NCBI RefSeq assembly: GCF_003264365.1 | Contig: NZ_PYAK01000003.1 | Location: 1-64,000 of the forward strand | Reading direction: 5' to 3' | Length of the DNA stretch: 64,000 nucleotides | Origin: Micromonospora noduli | Lineage (GTDB): Bacteria > Actinomycetota > Actinomycetes > Mycobacteriales > Micromonosporaceae | Shown: one piece after another, positions 8,254-16,685 of the stretch | Layout: the number at the start of each line of letters is the position of its first letter | Position numbering within the stretch: position 1 is the first letter of the stretch | Made by a program: the position numbers and the translations under genes | The notes under the pieces: generated by a model | Seen by the model: the letters and a program-made list of their open reading frames with translations, nothing else | Database searches by the model: none | Told to the model about the DNA's origin: nothing

Positions 8254-9084
8254 TCACTTCAGGTGGAACCGTTCGTCGACAGCGAGAGCCGCCAACTGCG
8301 GCACGGAGAACGGCAGCTTCGTCAACGCCGGCCGACTCTCGTCCAGTCGCACGCCCTGCGCCACGAAGACCACCACGCCGTCCGGGTGCCGGTACGCCGA
8401 CCACTGGTCGAGCCGATCGTCGCCGCTCGGTCGGACCACCACGCCGACCCGCACGGCTCCGACGGTCTCGACCTGACACTCGCCCCGCATGCCCCAGAAT
8501 TTCTGGGCCAGGTCGCACGGCTCGGTCGGCAGTTGGTTGCCGGCGTCGTGCACCTCGACGATCACGCGTCCGGTGCCCTTGCCCTGCGCCACGGCCACCG
8601 AGGACGAGTAGCTCCACACGTCGACGCCGTCCACCTTGGCCTCGAACTGCGCCTGGTGGGTCCGCAGCGTCCGCTCCTCGGCGGACCGGCCCGACGGGTC
8701 CTCGGGCGTGGTGTAGCCGGAAGGTATGACCGAGACGGCCTCGGTGAGCAGGTGAGCCCCCTGCTCGTACCTGGACCCGGCCCGCGCGGTCCGGTCCTCC
8801 TGTGGTTGCCCGTCCGGCCCGGTCGGCCACGGCTCCTTGGTGTCCGGAGAAGCCAGTGGCCCCTGGCCCGCCGGTTGGTAGACGTGGCCGTCCGGGGTGG
8901 CGACGGCCGCGAAGCCGGTGACCGCCAGCACGACAGCCGCCGATCCGAGGGACGCCCACAGCGCGCGTCGACGGAAGTGCCTCCGCCGTGCCGCGTCGAG
9001 CGCGGCTGTCGTACTCAATGGTGGTGGCGGGGTTGTTTCCGCCATCTCGCTGCGCAGCCCCTCGCGCAACTCCTGTTCGTTCAT
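8254..9084 (-). CDS. membrane-anchored partner of the SigE-family sigma factor (putative anti-sigma)
   Basis: 276 residues. The N-terminal cytoplasmic part (about 1-40, RxxxRRRH-rich) is followed by one membrane helix (about 41-62, ALWASLGSAAVVLAVTGFAA) and a large extracytoplasmic domain. This is the usual topology of membrane proteins encoded beside SigE-family ECF sigma factors. No zinc-binding HxxxCxxC motif is seen, so it is not a ZAS-type anti-sigma. Its start overlaps the sigma gene stop by 4 nt (ATGA), so the two are translationally coupled. Anti-sigma function is inferred from topology and coupling only. Confidence 0.7.
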   Translation of the reverse strand: MNEQELREGLRSEMAETTPPPPLSTTAALDAARRRHFRRRALWASLGSAAVVLAVTGFAAVATPDGHVYQPAGQGPLASPDTKEPWPTGPDGQPQEDRTARAGSRYEQGAHLLTEAVSVIPSGYTTPEDPSGRSAEERTLRTHQAQFEAKVDGVDVWSYSSSVAVAQGKGTGRVIVEVHDAGNQLPTEPCDLAQKFWGMRGECQVETVGAVRVGVVVRPSGDDRLDQWSAYRHPDGVVVFVAQGVRLDESRPALTKLPFSVPQLAALAVDERFHLK

Positions 9085-9590
9085 CGCTCCCCCATCCCGA
9101 TCCCGCTGTTGGTGGGTGTCAGGAGGCCGCGCAAGGTGTCGAGCCCGCGTGCCGCCTGGCTCTTCACCGTCCCTGGAGAACACTCCAGCAGCGCCGCGAC
9201 GTCCTCGATCGACAGGTCCTCCCAGTACCGCAGAACCAGCACGGCCCGCTGACGCGGTGCCACCCGGGCCAGCGCCTGCAGCAGCACCAGTCGGCTCTCC
9301 GGCGAGTCGGGCGGGGCCGCCTGCTCGGCGTCCTCGCCACCCACCCGTTCACGCCGCCACCAACCGCGGCGGCGCTCGTCGAGGAAGGTCCGGATCAGGA
9401 TCTGGCGCACGTAGCTGTCGAGCACCTCGTGCCGGGAGATCCGGTTCCAGACCCGGTAGAGCTTGACGAACGTGGTCTGGACCAGGTCTTCGGCACGGTG
9501 CCAGTCGCCGCACAGCAGGTACGCGGTGCCGCGCATGGCACCGGACCGTGCCGCGAAGTACTCGGCGAACGCCTCGTCGCGATCGCTCAT
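9081..9590 (-). CDS. SigE-family RNA polymerase sigma factor (ECF)
   Basis: 169 residues with region 2 (AEDLVQTTFVKLYRVWNRI, about 33-52) and region 4 helix-turn-helix (LSIEDVAALLECSPGTVKS, about 126-144). The GDWHRAEDLVQTTF motif is characteristic of the actinobacterial SigE-70 family. It directs RNA polymerase to a small regulon, usually envelope-stress genes. It is first in a two-gene operon with its membrane partner. Its target promoters cannot be inferred here. Confidence 0.92.
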   Translation of the reverse strand: MSDRDEAFAEYFAARSGAMRGTAYLLCGDWHRAEDLVQTTFVKLYRVWNRISRHEVLDSYVRQILIRTFLDERRRGWWRRERVGGEDAEQAAPPDSPESRLVLLQALARVAPRQRAVLVLRYWEDLSIEDVAALLECSPGTVKSQAARGLDTLRGLLTPTNSGIGMGER

Positions 9591-9711
9591 TCAGGCCTCC
9601 GATCCCTGTTTCGAGTTAGTCACGCGGGGTCTGGCCCAGGGGGTTGCTCCGAATCTCGCGGACATGTCACGGGATCAACGCCGCGAAGGCACGAAGGACG
9701 CCTTGACAGGT

Positions 9712-9751
9712 GTCGATCTGTGCACTGGTGTAAGGACCAAGCACATCGACG
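9712..9751 (+). promoter_or_regulatory. imperfect inverted repeat upstream of carboxypeptidase gene
   Basis: GTCGATCTGTGC (9712-9723) and GCACATCGAC (9742-9751) are near reverse complements, differing by a two-base insertion, about 19-58 nt before the start codon at 9770. A TTGACA occurs just upstream (9703-9708), but no convincing -10 is seen at the usual distance. A possible operator or mRNA leader stem. Confidence 0.3.
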
Positions 9752-9769
9752 TCCGTCACAGGAGGGCAC

Positions 9770-11917
9770 ATGATCGTCCGACGACGGTGGACAGCTGCCG
9801 CCACCACAGTGATCCTGTTCAGCGCAGTGTTGTCCCATCCGGCTTCCGGAGCGGCCGCACCTGCCGACCCGGCCGCCCCGATCTCTCTGAGCGCCACCGA
9901 AACCGCACTGGTCCGAGTCCAACTCCGCGATCAGGCCCAACTGGACCGGCTCGTCGCCACCGGCGTGGACCTGGCCAACCGACCCCGGGCGCGGGACGGC
10001 CGGATCCTCGCCGACCTGGTGCTCAGCGGCACGCAGCTCGACGAACTGACCGCGCAGGGCGCGACGGCCGTGCAGATCGTGCAGCGCGCCGGGGACGGCA
10101 ACCGGCACTATGCCGACAGTGTCCGCGCGGCTCAGGCCCGCACCGCCGCCGGGCTGCGCGCGCCGGCCGCAGGCCAACGGTCCACCGCCGCCGCCACTGC
10201 CGTGGACACCCTCCAGGTGCAGCAGGCGTACTGGTGGACCACGACCGGACAGACCTTCCTGCAGGCCCAGGTGGCGACCACCGCCACCGACGACCCGGAC
10301 GTGGAGATCACCGTCAGTTGGCGGACGGCGGACGGCGCCACCGGCTCGTTCCCGCTGTACCGGTTCGAGGACTCCGGCGAGTACCAGTACCACTACGCGC
10401 TCCCCCAGCCGGTGCCGAGCCGACCGGTTCAGCTGACCGCCACCTCCAGCCTCGGCGGGGTCAGCCGGGCGGTCACCCCGACGCTCTGGCCGAACGCCTC
10501 CCCGCCGCCGCTGCCGGCCGGCTACCAGAAGGACTTCATCGACGCGTACCTGACGCCGGTGGACATCCAGGCGCGGATCAAGCGGCTGGCCCGGCAGTAC
10601 CGGGACCTGGTGGACGTGATCGACCTGCCGAACAAGACCCAGGGATACCGACGCAACGCCGTCGGCTACCTGGGCGACCCGGCGGTGGCCGCCCTGGTGG
10701 TCGAGTCGGTCCGCTTCGGCGACCAGAACATGAACGGCGTACAGGTGCGGGCTGTCGACCCGGGCCGGGCGAACCGGCCACTGACCGTCGGCTACCGCGA
10801 CCGCGTCCTCACCGTGTCACTGGCCACCGACACCGCGGGCAAGACGGTGAGCACCACCGACGAGGTCGCAGCGGCGATCAACGCCCGTCAGCCGGACCGG
10901 TTCCGGGCCATCGTCGAGGACGGCTCGGCCGGGCTGCCGATGCCCGTCGCCGGCCCCACCCGACTCGACGACGGCCTCCAGGGCACCGAGGTGCCGGCAC
11001 GGCCGTGGACGGTGCAGGCGCTGCGCCTCGGCGTACACCGGGACGGTTCCCGGGTCGGGGTGCTCGCGTACTCCCAGGAACACGCCCGGGAGTGGGCCAC
11101 CCCGCTGGTGACGCTGGAGTTCGCCGAGCGGATGCTGACCAACGCCCGGACCGACCCGGCCACCCGTGAGCTGCTGGAGCAGGTCGACATCTTCGTCATC
11201 CCGACGGTCAACCCGGACGGCGCGAACTACTCGTTCAACGACTTCAACTTCCAGCGCAAGAACCTCGTCAACCACTGCACCGGCGCGGCCCGCGACCCGA
11301 AGAACCGCACCTCGTGGGGCGTCGACATCAACCGCAACTACACAGTCGGGTCGTACTTCGACGGGTACGTGGGCGCCAGCGCCAACTGCCTGTCCGGTAA
11401 CTACGCGGGCACCGCCGAGCTGTCCGAGGCGGAGAGCGGCAACGTGATCGCGCTCGCTCAGGACCACCCGAACATCAAGTTCGCGATGAACGTGCACTCC
11501 TACGGCGGGTACTTCATGTGGCCGCCGGGGGCGTACCGGGCCGACGGCAGGGTCACCCTGCCGCGACCGTCGATCGACGAGTCGACGCTGTTCCTCAACA
11601 GCGCCCGGCGGATCGTCGGCGCCATCGCCCAGGAGCGCGGCACCGTCACCTGGCCGTCGCAGACCGGACCGGTCGCCGACGTGCTCTACTCCGCCGCCGG
11701 CAACTCGGCCGACCAGCTCTACTACGAGCTGGGAATCTTCGCCTGGGACTTCGAGGTCGGCAACGACCGGTGGAACCCGGCGACCAACCAGTGGGAGGGC
11801 GTCGGCTTCCAGCCGCCGTTCGACGAGGCGCACGGCGAATCCCAGGAGTACGCCGGCGGGCTGGTGGAAATGGTCCGGGTGGCCCGCGACTACGCCGCCG
11901 AGGCGGCCGCCGACTGA
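9770..11917 (+). CDS. secreted zinc carboxypeptidase (M14 family)
   Basis: 715 residues. An N-terminal signal peptide is clear (MIVRRRWTAAATTVILFSAV, cleavage near Ala27-Ala30). A long beta-rich N-terminal part (about 30-245) precedes the M14 peptidase domain. Zinc ligands are His and Glu in SQEHAREW (about 437-441) and His in NVHSYGGY (about 577). The catalytic Glu lies in WDFEVG (about 661), and the substrate-binding region DINRNY is present. It removes C-terminal residues from extracellular peptides. A strong Shine-Dalgarno AGGAGG (9760-9765) precedes the ATG, and a perfect 13-bp hairpin follows the stop. Confidence 0.92.
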   Translation: MIVRRRWTAAATTVILFSAVLSHPASGAAAPADPAAPISLSATETALVRVQLRDQAQLDRLVATGVDLANRPRARDGRILADLVLSGTQLDELTAQGATAVQIVQRAGDGNRHYADSVRAAQARTAAGLRAPAAGQRSTAAATAVDTLQVQQAYWWTTTGQTFLQAQVATTATDDPDVEITVSWRTADGATGSFPLYRFEDSGEYQYHYALPQPVPSRPVQLTATSSLGGVSRAVTPTLWPNASPPPLPAGYQKDFIDAYLTPVDIQARIKRLARQYRDLVDVIDLPNKTQGYRRNAVGYLGDPAVAALVVESVRFGDQNMNGVQVRAVDPGRANRPLTVGYRDRVLTVSLATDTAGKTVSTTDEVAAAINARQPDRFRAIVEDGSAGLPMPVAGPTRLDDGLQGTEVPARPWTVQALRLGVHRDGSRVGVLAYSQEHAREWATPLVTLEFAERMLTNARTDPATRELLEQVDIFVIPTVNPDGANYSFNDFNFQRKNLVNHCTGAARDPKNRTSWGVDINRNYTVGSYFDGYVGASANCLSGNYAGTAELSEAESGNVIALAQDHPNIKFAMNVHSYGGYFMWPPGAYRADGRVTLPRPSIDESTLFLNSARRIVGAIAQERGTVTWPSQTGPVADVLYSAAGNSADQLYYELGIFAWDFEVGNDRWNPATNQWEGVGFQPPFDEAHGESQEYAGGLVEMVRVARDYAAEAAAD

Positions 11918-11927
11918 CCCGCGGGTC

Positions 11928-11963
11928 CCGTACCGCCGCCAGCTGCTGCCGGCGGCGGTACGG
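11928..11963 (+). terminator. hairpin after carboxypeptidase gene
   Basis: CCGTACCGCCGCC (11928-11940) and GGCGGCGGTACGG (11951-11963) form a perfect 13-bp stem with a 10-nt loop, beginning 10 nt past the stop codon. Confidence 0.75.
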
Positions 11964-12063
11964 CCCAGGACGCGCGACCCCCGGTGACGGACGGTAAGCC
12001 GATGGTGATCACAGACGTTGACGTGTTTTCATGTCAGCACGCCTGCGCCAACCCGGGACATCG

Positions 12064-12258
12064 ATGACTGAGCAACCCGCACCTGATCACCTCGTTGTGG
12101 TCGACGTGTTGACGCAGGGTCTGAGCCACCTGCTACGCGACGAGGATCCGGAACTGGCCCGATGGATCGAGGAACTGGTCGCGACACTGAAGAGTCCCCG
12201 GCAGACGACGCTGGCCGGCTGGAACAGCTTCCTCGACCCCGGCGCCGACTCCAGCTGA
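12064..12258 (+). CDS. small protein, candidate precursor peptide for the adjacent HExxH enzyme
   Basis: 64 residues (an in-frame ATG at 12031 would give 75). The sequence is acidic and helical through residue 47 (GLSHLLRDEDPELARWIEEL), then changes to a short polar tail, LAGWNSFLDPGADSS. That layout, a leader-like helix followed by a short aromatic-containing C-terminus, is typical of ribosomally made modified peptides. It ends within a CTGA that overlaps the start region of the HExxH-protein gene, so the two are translationally coupled. The C-terminus is not FxSxx. No family was recognised; precursor function is inferred from size, context and coupling. Confidence 0.6.
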   Translation: MTEQPAPDHLVVVDVLTQGLSHLLRDEDPELARWIEELVATLKSPRQTTLAGWNSFLDPGADSS

Positions 12259-13445
12259 CCCGCTCGGAGTTCACCCGCCTGGCCGACGGCCGGGCTGGCC
12301 CGGCTGCCATCCGCGCTCTGCGGCGCGCGCAACGCAACCGCACGATGCTCGTCCTCAAGAGCCTCGCCGACACCGACGACGCCCTGGCGGCGTCGGCGCA
12401 CCTGCTCGGCCAGGCCCACCGCCTCGACCCGGCCGCCGCGGACGTGCTGCTCGATCACCCGTGGCTGGCGGTCTGGGCGATCGATCGGGTCCGGCACGGT
12501 GCCACCGGCCGACCCGACTACCTTCCGTTCGCGGCGCTCGCGGCGGCCGCCCTCAGCGGTCGGTCGGACGCGGCGGTGCCAGTCACGCCGCGCGCGGGCC
12601 TGGTGCCCGTGCCGGGCCTCGGGGTGCTGCGCCGACGCGGCCGCAGCACAACTGTCACGCCGGCCGACCTGACCGGGCGCCAGTGGACGCCCACCCGCTG
12701 GTGGCGCTTCACCGACCAGTCGGTCACCCTCGACCTCCGCGTCGACGACCTGGACCCCTACCGCGACTGCTTCGGGCTACCGGTCGCCGCCCGGCTCTCC
12801 GCACCGCAGGCCGCGGAGCTGGAACGGTCCGTCGGGCACGCCTGGCACCTGCTCGTCGGGTACGCCCCGACGCACGCCGCCGAGGTGGCCGCCGGGATCA
12901 GCACCTTCGTGCCGTTGGCCGACGGCACCGAGCGCGGGCACAGCGTCACGCACGCCGACGCCTTCGGGGCGTTGGCCGCCGACGCCAACCTCGACCCGGT
13001 GGATCTGGCCGTGACGATGGTGCACGAGCTGCAACACAGCAAACTCAACGCTGTCCTCGGCCTGGTCCAGCTGCACGAACCCGCCGACCCGGCGCGGTAC
13101 TTCGCGCCCTGGCGTCCTGACCCGCGTCCGATCGGCGGGCTGCTGCACGGCACCTACGCGTTCACGGCCGTCGCCGAGGTGTGGGCCGCGCTGCGCGCCC
13201 ATCCGAAACTGGCGGCCCAGGCCACCGCGCGGTTCGCTGTGGTACGGGCGCAGTTGGAGCGCGCCCTGGTCGAGCTCGCCCGGGCCGGAAGCCTCACCTC
13301 GGCCGGGCGGCTGTGGGCAGATCGCCTGGCCGAACGGATCGGCCAGCTGGCCGCCGTGCCGGTTCCGGCGTCCGCCGACGCCGCCGGGCGGCGGGAGGTG
13401 GCGGAGGCCGAGCGCGCGTGCCGACCGGCGATCACCACCGGATGA
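12255..13445 (+). CDS. HExxH-motif putative peptide-modification protein (peptide beta-hydroxylase type)
   Basis: About 396 residues if translation starts at CTG 12255, which overlaps the upstream stop as CTGA. The only in-frame ATG upstream is 12162, and the extra 31 residues it adds are the out-of-frame reading of the peptide gene and look non-native. Family members usually begin with a sequence like the local LTRSEFTRLADGRAG, so CTG or a translational re-start is favoured. The key motif HELQH (His257) sits in VTMVHELQHSKLNAVLGL, characteristic of the HExxH domain found alone or fused to radical SAM enzymes in FxSxx systems. Some members hydroxylate peptide beta-carbons using 2-oxoglutarate and iron. 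The substrate is presumably the 64-residue peptide upstream. Confidence 0.75.
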   Translation: MTRSEFTRLADGRAGPAAIRALRRAQRNRTMLVLKSLADTDDALAASAHLLGQAHRLDPAAADVLLDHPWLAVWAIDRVRHGATGRPDYLPFAALAAAALSGRSDAAVPVTPRAGLVPVPGLGVLRRRGRSTTVTPADLTGRQWTPTRWWRFTDQSVTLDLRVDDLDPYRDCFGLPVAARLSAPQAAELERSVGHAWHLLVGYAPTHAAEVAAGISTFVPLADGTERGHSVTHADAFGALAADANLDPVDLAVTMVHELQHSKLNAVLGLVQLHEPADPARYFAPWRPDPRPIGGLLHGTYAFTAVAEVWAALRAHPKLAAQATARFAVVRAQLERALVELARAGSLTSAGRLWADRLAERIGQLAAVPVPASADAAGRREVAEAERACRPAITTG

Positions 13446-13484
13446 ACCCATGGCTCGGCACGAACCCCGCCGGTGGGCGAGGCG

Positions 13485-16400
13485 TCAGGTCAGCCCGACG
13501 GTTTCGATGTCGCACTCGATGCGCCGCTGACCCCGCGCGGCGTCCACCTCCGGGTGGTCCGGCCCGAACAACGCCTCCAGCGCCGCGGCAGCCTCGTCGA
13601 GCAGCTCGCGGCCCCGATCCTCCTCGCCGACCTCGATCAGATCGACCGACGCGTTGACCGCACAGTAGAGCGTGTACGGGTGCCCCGGCCCACGCAGGCG
13701 ACGCGAGTCCTCAAGGATCGCCTCGGAGAGCACCTGCGCCTGCTCCAGCCGGTGCGACCGGACCAGGTTGATCGCCTGCGCGGTGCGCGCGCTCAGCAGG
13801 TACGGATGGGTGGGCGGCAACGCCTCGCCCATCGCCTGCAGGGTGGCCGCACCCAACTCCCGCGCCTCACGGTCGAAGTTGCGAGCCCGCAGGATCACCC
13901 CGAGGTTGACCGCAGCGCAGAGCGTGACCGGATGCCGATCTCCGAAGACGGCTCGGAAGGTGGTGTGCCCCTGGGCGGCCAGGGCGTACGCCTGGGTCGC
14001 GTCGCCCGCCGCGCGCATGGCGTTCGCGCAGGTCATGCCCGCCTCCGCGGCCAGCACATGATCGGTCCCGAAGCGGCGGGTCACCAGCCGGTAGTTGGCC
14101 GCGCCCTCGCTCACGGCGGCGTCGAGCCGCCCCGTCTTGCGCAGGCAGGCGATGTGGATGCAGGTGGCGCGCAGCACGGTGAGGTGCTCCGCTCCCAGCA
14201 GCGACCGCTGCACCGGCAGGGAGCTGTCCAGCAGCTCCAGCGCGTCGGCGTACCGGCCCAGGAGGTAGAGGTCGCGCGCCTGGGCCTCCTGGGCCAGCAC
14301 CAGTGCATAGGTGCCGTCCTCCGCAGCGGCACCGGCATGCCGCACCACTTCGAGGTTGAGCTCGTACGCCCCTTCGAAGTCACCGATCAGGCGAAGGTTG
14401 ATCGCCATCGAGTTCATCACCCGCAGCGTGCTCGGATGCCCGTCGCCGAGCACCCTGCGGTGCACGTCGAGGTTGCGCCGGTCCAGGTCGGCCGCGGCCG
14501 CGAAGTCGCCGATCCGCCGCAGGTCCGCGCCGACGCTGTTCGCCGCACCCAGGGTGTACTCGTGCTCCTCACCGAGGCTCGTCCGCATCCGCTCCAGCGC
14601 TTCGAGGCCGAACGCGGCCGCGCGCGGGTCGGCGAGCAGCCGCAGGGCGTCCGCGTACCGTCGCATCGCCAGCAGGGTCAGCGGATCGCCGCTGCGCCCG
14701 CCGTCTGGACCGGGCTGGTCCCAGGCGGCCAGGATCTCCTCAGCGAAGTCCCGACAGCCTTCGAAGTCACCCAGGTTGTAGATGTAGCGCAGCTGGTCCA
14801 TCGCCGTCCGGCGGGCGTCGAGGTCACCGTGGATCAGACCGGCGACGCGGACGTGTGGCGCGATGTCGGCATGGCGGGGCCAGGTGCTCCGGTCGTCGGG
14901 AAAGCCCGGGTTGGCGGCGGCCAGCAGCCGGCGGGCGTTCGTCAGCGGACTGTCGTCGCCCTGCTCGGCGAGCCCCTCCCGGATGACCGCCTGCACCAGT
15001 CGGTGCACCTGTACGTGCCGGCTGGCGTTGTCCGCCTTCGCGAGCCCCAGCGACGCCAGTTGCCGGATGGCCCGGGCTATGTCGTTGCGCTCCTGGAGGC
15101 TGGTGCGCAGCGGTTCGTCCAACCCGGCGCGGCGCCCCTCCCAGAGCAGGCGCATCGGGACCGGGTCGGGGCTGAGGAAGGCGAGTAGCTGGATCAGCTG
15201 CGCGGCGGCGGGATTCTGCTCGCGTACCGCGGCGAGGGCCATCGACACCACAGTCAACACGGTGCCCCGGTACTGCCTGGGCTGCCCCTCACCCAGCAGC
15301 TCCCGGGCGTGTTCCTTGAGGTCGACGAGGTACTCGTCGACCGACGACAGCATGGTGAGCAGCCAACTGACGGCTTGTTCCAGGGCGAGTGGCAGGTCGC
15401 CAAGCTCGGCGGCGAGCCGGCGGGCGTCGTCAGGGCTGGTGGCGGGACGCCGCTTGAGCAGCAGTTCCACGCTCTCGGCTCGGGTGAAAACGTCGACGTC
15501 CAGGGTCAGGGCACTCGCCGACCAGGCCATGTTCCGCGACGTGACGAGGACGTGGCCGCGTTCGCCGACGAGGTTCGAGGAAGGCATGAGCGGAGCCAGC
15601 TCGTGCGGGTCGTCGGCGTTGTCGTAGACCAGCAGCCAACTGAGCGAACTCGTCGACAGCGAGTCGAGGACCGTCCGCACGGTCTGCTCCAGGCTGGCGC
15701 TGGCGGCCAGGCCGAGCCGCTCACCGAGAGCGGCGATCGAGGTACGCAGCGCGGTGAGATCCTCGGCGGCCATCCACCAGATCAGCTGGTAACGGTCCGC
15801 GTACCGGTAGGCGAACTCGACAGCGAGCTGGGTCTTGCCGACCCCACCGACACCGCGCAGCGCCGCTTCCGGCAGCACCGAGGCCCGGTGCTGTGACGAC
15901 AGAAGCTCGTCGAGCGCGACGAGCTGTTTCTCCCGGCCGGTGAAGTACAGGTTGCGCGGTGGGACGCCGCCCCGGATGAGAGTTCGGGACCGCTGGGGCG
16001 TCGTCTCCTCGATGATGATCGTCCTGCGCATGTCGGATTCAGGTTCCTCTCCACCGGCCTCGGCCGGTGCCGCCTGGTGCGGGGATCGTAGCGACGTCCA
16101 GTGCGCCTTCGCAGCCACGCGCATATCGTCGAGGTCGGCGGTGGTGAGCCGCAGGGCCGCCGCCGCATCCCGCAACCACTGCTCAAGCGGCTTGCCGTCC
16201 GACTCGAGGCCGGCGTGGACCAGGCCCGCCAGCGCCACGGCCGCCGGGACCTGCCAGTCACCCACCGGTTGCCAGCCGACGGCCTCCACCAGGCCGGGCA
16301 GGTCCTCCGGTGACAGCGGATGATCCGTGACCGCCGCGACGGCTCCGGTCACCACCTCGGGCGGGACGTCCGTGAGCAACTGCGCGAGAAGCCAGGAGAG

Positions 16401-16685
16401 GTAGATCTGCTGGGCGGACGTGACCGCGCTGGCACCGGGGTGGAAGTTACCGATCACCTGCAACAGCGTCGACATGCCCCGGGGCTCCTGCGCGCAGGCG
16501 CGCACGATGCGGTAGACGTCGTACCGGACCTCGGAGTGCCGGGGCACCGACAGTGGCTTGCGCAGCTCCCCCTCGACCTCGTCGAGGTAGAGGGCCCGGG
16601 TGTTTCCGTCGTTGATCGAGCTCATCGACAGCAGCGCGTCGCAGATGGCTTGCACCTGGGCGCTCGGCATCCGGGGCGTCGTCAC
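13485..16685 (-). CDS. STAND NTPase with adaptor domain and TPR repeats (FxsT-like, conflict-system sensor)
   Basis: 1066 residues. Residues 1-90 form a helical effector-associated-type adaptor domain (STLLQVIGNFHPG), and 95-215 are a further helical region. A linker leads to RNLYFTGREKQL (about 244) and the NB-ARC-like NTPase with Walker A GVGGVGKT (about 278-285), Walker B SWLLVYDNADD and the GDLPLALEQA motif. About 640-1045 are tetratricopeptide repeats with recurrent LG..HP.TL spacing. The tail ends RRIECDIETVGLT, which resembles the ...DCDI... end of TPR proteins of FxSxx-COOH systems. The start overlaps the protease stop by 4 nt (ATGA). Predicted role: NTP-dependent sensor that recruits the protease through adaptor-adaptor contact. 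Confidence 0.88.
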   Translation of the reverse strand: MTTPRMPSAQVQAICDALLSMSSINDGNTRALYLDEVEGELRKPLSVPRHSEVRYDVYRIVRACAQEPRGMSTLLQVIGNFHPGASAVTSAQQIYLSWLLAQLLTDVPPEVVTGAVAAVTDHPLSPEDLPGLVEAVGWQPVGDWQVPAAVALAGLVHAGLESDGKPLEQWLRDAAAALRLTTADLDDMRVAAKAHWTSLRSPHQAAPAEAGGEEPESDMRRTIIIEETTPQRSRTLIRGGVPPRNLYFTGREKQLVALDELLSSQHRASVLPEAALRGVGGVGKTQLAVEFAYRYADRYQLIWWMAAEDLTALRTSIAALGERLGLAASASLEQTVRTVLDSLSTSSLSWLLVYDNADDPHELAPLMPSSNLVGERGHVLVTSRNMAWSASALTLDVDVFTRAESVELLLKRRPATSPDDARRLAAELGDLPLALEQAVSWLLTMLSSVDEYLVDLKEHARELLGEGQPRQYRGTVLTVVSMALAAVREQNPAAAQLIQLLAFLSPDPVPMRLLWEGRRAGLDEPLRTSLQERNDIARAIRQLASLGLAKADNASRHVQVHRLVQAVIREGLAEQGDDSPLTNARRLLAAANPGFPDDRSTWPRHADIAPHVRVAGLIHGDLDARRTAMDQLRYIYNLGDFEGCRDFAEEILAAWDQPGPDGGRSGDPLTLLAMRRYADALRLLADPRAAAFGLEALERMRTSLGEEHEYTLGAANSVGADLRRIGDFAAAADLDRRNLDVHRRVLGDGHPSTLRVMNSMAINLRLIGDFEGAYELNLEVVRHAGAAAEDGTYALVLAQEAQARDLYLLGRYADALELLDSSLPVQRSLLGAEHLTVLRATCIHIACLRKTGRLDAAVSEGAANYRLVTRRFGTDHVLAAEAGMTCANAMRAAGDATQAYALAAQGHTTFRAVFGDRHPVTLCAAVNLGVILRARNFDREARELGAATLQAMGEALPPTHPYLLSARTAQAINLVRSHRLEQAQVLSEAILEDSRRLRGPGHPYTLYCAVNASVDLIEVGEEDRGRELLDEAAAALEALFGPDHPEVDAARGQRRIECDIETVGLT

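Noticed and set aside
9703..9731. Strong promoter for the carboxypeptidase gene at TTGACA
   Set aside because: No acceptable -10 occurs at 16-19 nt; kept only as a possible regulatory area.
12205..12258. FxSxx-COOH motif at the end of the small peptide
   Set aside because: The C-terminus is FLDPGADSS and does not match F-x-S-x-x at the carboxyl end, so it is not a classical FxsA.
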